A DNA stretch of 6,630 nucleotides, taken from positions 1-6,630 of the forward strand of contig CAYWVK010000033.1 of assembly GCA_964461865.1 (NCBI GenBank), given 5' to 3'. The DNA is from CAYWVK01 sp964461865. GTDB lineage: Bacteria > Patescibacteriota > Microgenomatia > Levybacterales > UBA12049. The notes beneath the pieces were generated by a model that had not been told where the DNA came from, made no database searches, and was given only the letters and a program-made list of their open reading frames with translations. Shown here in pieces: positions 5,664 to 6,630 of the stretch; the first letter of the stretch is position 1, and each line of letters starts with the position of its first letter. A program made the translations under genes and the position numbers.

Positions 5664-5757
5664 ATCAAACCATATTAGCAGGGCTTTTTGGTTAGACTTA
5701 GGAACCGAGTGGATTAAATTAAAGTTTTGAGATAGGAAATTTTGGTCAATTTCTTAA
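5664..5757 (+). repeat. Site S5 of the GCAGG repeat family
   Basis: The core is left arm ATCAAACCATATT (5664-5676), centre AGCAGGGC (5677-5684) and right arm TTTTTGGTTAGAC (5685-5697). The two arms match as inverted repeats at 8 of 13 positions, the best of the family, with CAAACCA or CTAACCA outermost. Similarity to S2 continues to the right, including GTTTTGAGATAGGAAATTTT (5724-5743), up to a few bases before the stop codon of the convergent gene. Confidence 0.8.
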
Positions 5758-5765
5758 TCTTAAAA

Positions 5766-6500
5766 TTAGTTAGCATCCCTTATTGAGTTATCCTTAGTAT
5801 CTATTACATACTCCAAAAAATCTTGATAGGTATCTTTTGTTGCTTTAAATGATAATTCTAAGGCTTTTTTAGCTAGATTTAAATCTGTCTCTTTTTTTAA
5901 GTAAAACCTGTTTCCATCTATCCAAAATTGTAGCCATCCCTCTAGTGTTTTGTAATCATAACTAATTACAAAAGAAAAAAGCTTGCTTAAGCCTTCGAGC
6001 ATTAATTTTTCATCCTTTTTATAGTATTTAGCAAGAAGTTTAGCTAATTCTTCTTTGTCAATTTGCTTGATAGAGTTCTTAGGAAGACTTTCTAAGTCTG
6101 GGTTGTCTTGTAAAAGATAATATTCAACTCCACTTTCCATAAAGTTATGTGCAGAAGCTATTGCTCTTTTTGAATCTACATTAATTGCTTTTTCTAAAAG
6201 AGAGGGTAGTTTTTCTGGGATACTTGCATATGCATATCCTGGAGTTGAGCCTTTATATTCTGTGTGAGTATAGTAATCCAAGATATTGTGATATCTTATT
6301 CCTTCAAGAAGTGATTTATATTTAGGATTATTTTTTTCAACATATGCAAAGAAATCTAAAATATTTTCTTTTTTATGAAGGTCATCCCAAGTAATCAATC
6401 CAGTTATAGCTAGGTCGGGCAGAAAACTTCCGATAATTTTTAATGGATCAAGATTGTTATCTATTCTTTTTGAGAAATAAACATGTGTATGGTAAAACAT
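5766..6500 (-). CDS. Zinc-dependent phospholipase C-like hydrolase
   Basis: The 244-residue protein has the histidine and aspartate pattern of the zinc-dependent phospholipase C / S1-P1 nuclease-like group. There is HTH near the N-terminus (His4, His6), GSFLPD (24-29, Asp29), HNILDYYTH (71-79, HxxxDxxxH) and HNFME (118-122, HxxxE). These residues bind three zinc ions in the characterised enzymes. There is no signal peptide, so unlike secreted bacterial phospholipases it probably acts inside the cell or with an unusual substrate. The C-terminal half is helical and unassigned. Substrate assignment is an inference. An extended -10 box lies exactly six bases before the ATG, supporting both the start and a leaderless message. 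It is the only gene between S5 and S6 and reads on the same strand as the tRNA upstream of it. Confidence 0.78.
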   Translation of the reverse strand: MFYHTHVYFSKRIDNNLDPLKIIGSFLPDLAITGLITWDDLHKKENILDFFAYVEKNNPKYKSLLEGIRYHNILDYYTHTEYKGSTPGYAYASIPEKLPSLLEKAINVDSKRAIASAHNFMESGVEYYLLQDNPDLESLPKNSIKQIDKEELAKLLAKYYKKDEKLMLEGLSKLFSFVISYDYKTLEGWLQFWIDGNRFYLKKETDLNLAKKALELSFKATKDTYQDFLEYVIDTKDNSIRDAN

Positions 6501-6506
6501 ACTTAA

Positions 6507-6515
6507 ATTATATCA
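6507..6515 (-). promoter_or_regulatory. Extended -10 promoter of the phospholipase C-like gene
   Basis: The minus strand reads TGATATAAT, ending six bases before the ATG at 6500. This predicts an mRNA that begins at the start codon. The gene is thus independent of tRNA-Trp transcription. The -35 region is not recognisable. Confidence 0.65.
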
Positions 6516-6521
6516 AAGTTC

Positions 6522-6582
6522 AAATCTTCTCAGGGGTAGTAATAGTTTGATATGGATAAATCAAGCTAAATCAAGTGCAGGG
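6522..6582 (+). repeat. Site S6, joined to the tRNA-Trp 3' end
   Basis: This is the sibling of S3 (47 of 61 identities, no gaps). It holds GTTTGAT and ATCAAGC as an inverted pair eight bases apart (6545-6566) and a second copy, ATCAAGT (6570-6576), directly abutting GCAGGG (6577-6582). The GCAGGG is the complement of the last bases of tRNA-Trp (CCCTG at the 3' end), so the repeat's core and the tRNA's end are the same bases. Confidence 0.75.
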
Positions 6583-6630
6583 GCGAAGGGATTCGAACCC
6601 CCAGGAGCCGCTTTGGAGGCGGCCCGTTTA
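6578..6630 (-). tRNA. tRNA-Trp (CCA), 3' part only
   Basis: The minus strand shows an anticodon stem GCCGC / GCGGC around the loop CTCCAAA. This gives anticodon CCA (6614-6616), with U33 and A37 as expected. The T loop is TTCGAAT with GGGGG pairing to CCCTT (two G-U pairs). The 3' acceptor strand is CGCCCCT with discriminator G (6578), the same acceptor sequence as in Escherichia coli tRNA-Trp. The terminal CCA is not encoded; the next bases are CAC, so it must be added enzymatically. The 5' half lies beyond the window. Confidence 0.93.

Larger units (their letters stand above)
2555..6582 (+). mobile_element. Putative single-gene cassette array anchored on tRNA-Trp
   Basis: Six same-orientation sites with a GCAGG core divide this stretch into five units of about 939, 811, 394, 965 and 899 bp. 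Each unit holds one gene and that gene's own promoter, with genes on either strand. The right end is the 3' end of tRNA-Trp, a classic integrase target. The halves of the sites fit successive insertion at the tRNA: S1 has only the common right half, S2, S4 and S5 have both halves, and S6 has the left half joined to tRNA. S3 is an exception, having a left half like S6 but an altered right half. No recombinase gene is present, so mobility is inferred and would rely on an enzyme encoded elsewhere. Confidence 0.45.

Noticed and set aside
107..6500. UGA recoding as in Gracilibacteria or Absconditabacteria
   Set aside because: All nine genes read cleanly without internal TGA, all end in TAA, and the tRNA-Trp anticodon is CCA. 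There is no positive sign of recoding, although the absence of TGA stops means it is not formally excluded.
2555..6582. CRISPR array
   Set aside because: The repeats are degenerate, 394-965 bp apart, and separated by whole genes with promoters, so they are not regular repeat-spacer units.

Overview
The window is AT-rich bacterial DNA, most likely from a member of the Candidate Phyla Radiation (Patescibacteria, perhaps Microgenomates-like). This is an inference. It rests on the base composition, many small proteins without recognisable families, a short coiled-coil protein of a type I recall from these genomes, and gene starts that lack Shine-Dalgarno sequences but have a TATAAT box a few bases before the ATG. 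All nine complete genes end in TAA. The tRNA-Trp has anticodon CCA, so nothing suggests UGA recoding.

Region 1 (1-2252) looks like ordinary chromosome. A divergent promoter region at 1-106 serves a gene running off the left edge and galU (UTP-glucose-1-phosphate uridylyltransferase). A perfect 18-bp dyad covers the -10 box of the leftward promoter. A membrane PAP2-type phosphatase follows galU with a 9-bp gap, so the two are probably co-transcribed and act in envelope sugar or lipid-carrier metabolism. A convergent gene of unknown function overlaps the phosphatase by 14 bp.

Region 2 (2253-6630) is the interesting part. After a small unknown gene, five genes alternate with six related intergenic sites (called S1-S6 here, centred near 2570, 3510, 4320, 4715, 5680 and 6579). 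All six sites lie in the same orientation and share a GCAGG core. Each interval holds exactly one gene: a methyltransferase-like protein (+), a peptidase E-like serine peptidase (-), a coiled-coil protein (-), a phosphoribosyltransferase-like protein (+) and a zinc-dependent phospholipase C-like protein (-). Each gene has its own promoter, and gene orientation is mixed. The last site, S6, merges into the 3' end of a tRNA-Trp gene, so the core there is the tRNA's own CCCTGC end.

Four of the sites (S1, S2, S4, S5) align without gaps over 34 bp as a 13-bp arm, an 8-bp centre and a 13-bp arm, the arms being imperfect inverted repeats. This is the architecture of a tyrosine-recombinase site. The right arm carries GTTAGAC or GTTAGGC, which matches the integron core GTTRRRY. 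The simplest reading is an array of single-gene cassettes that entered one after another at the tRNA-Trp 3' end. The array resembles an integron cassette array but is anchored on a tRNA gene. No integrase is visible in the window, so the mechanism is inferred.
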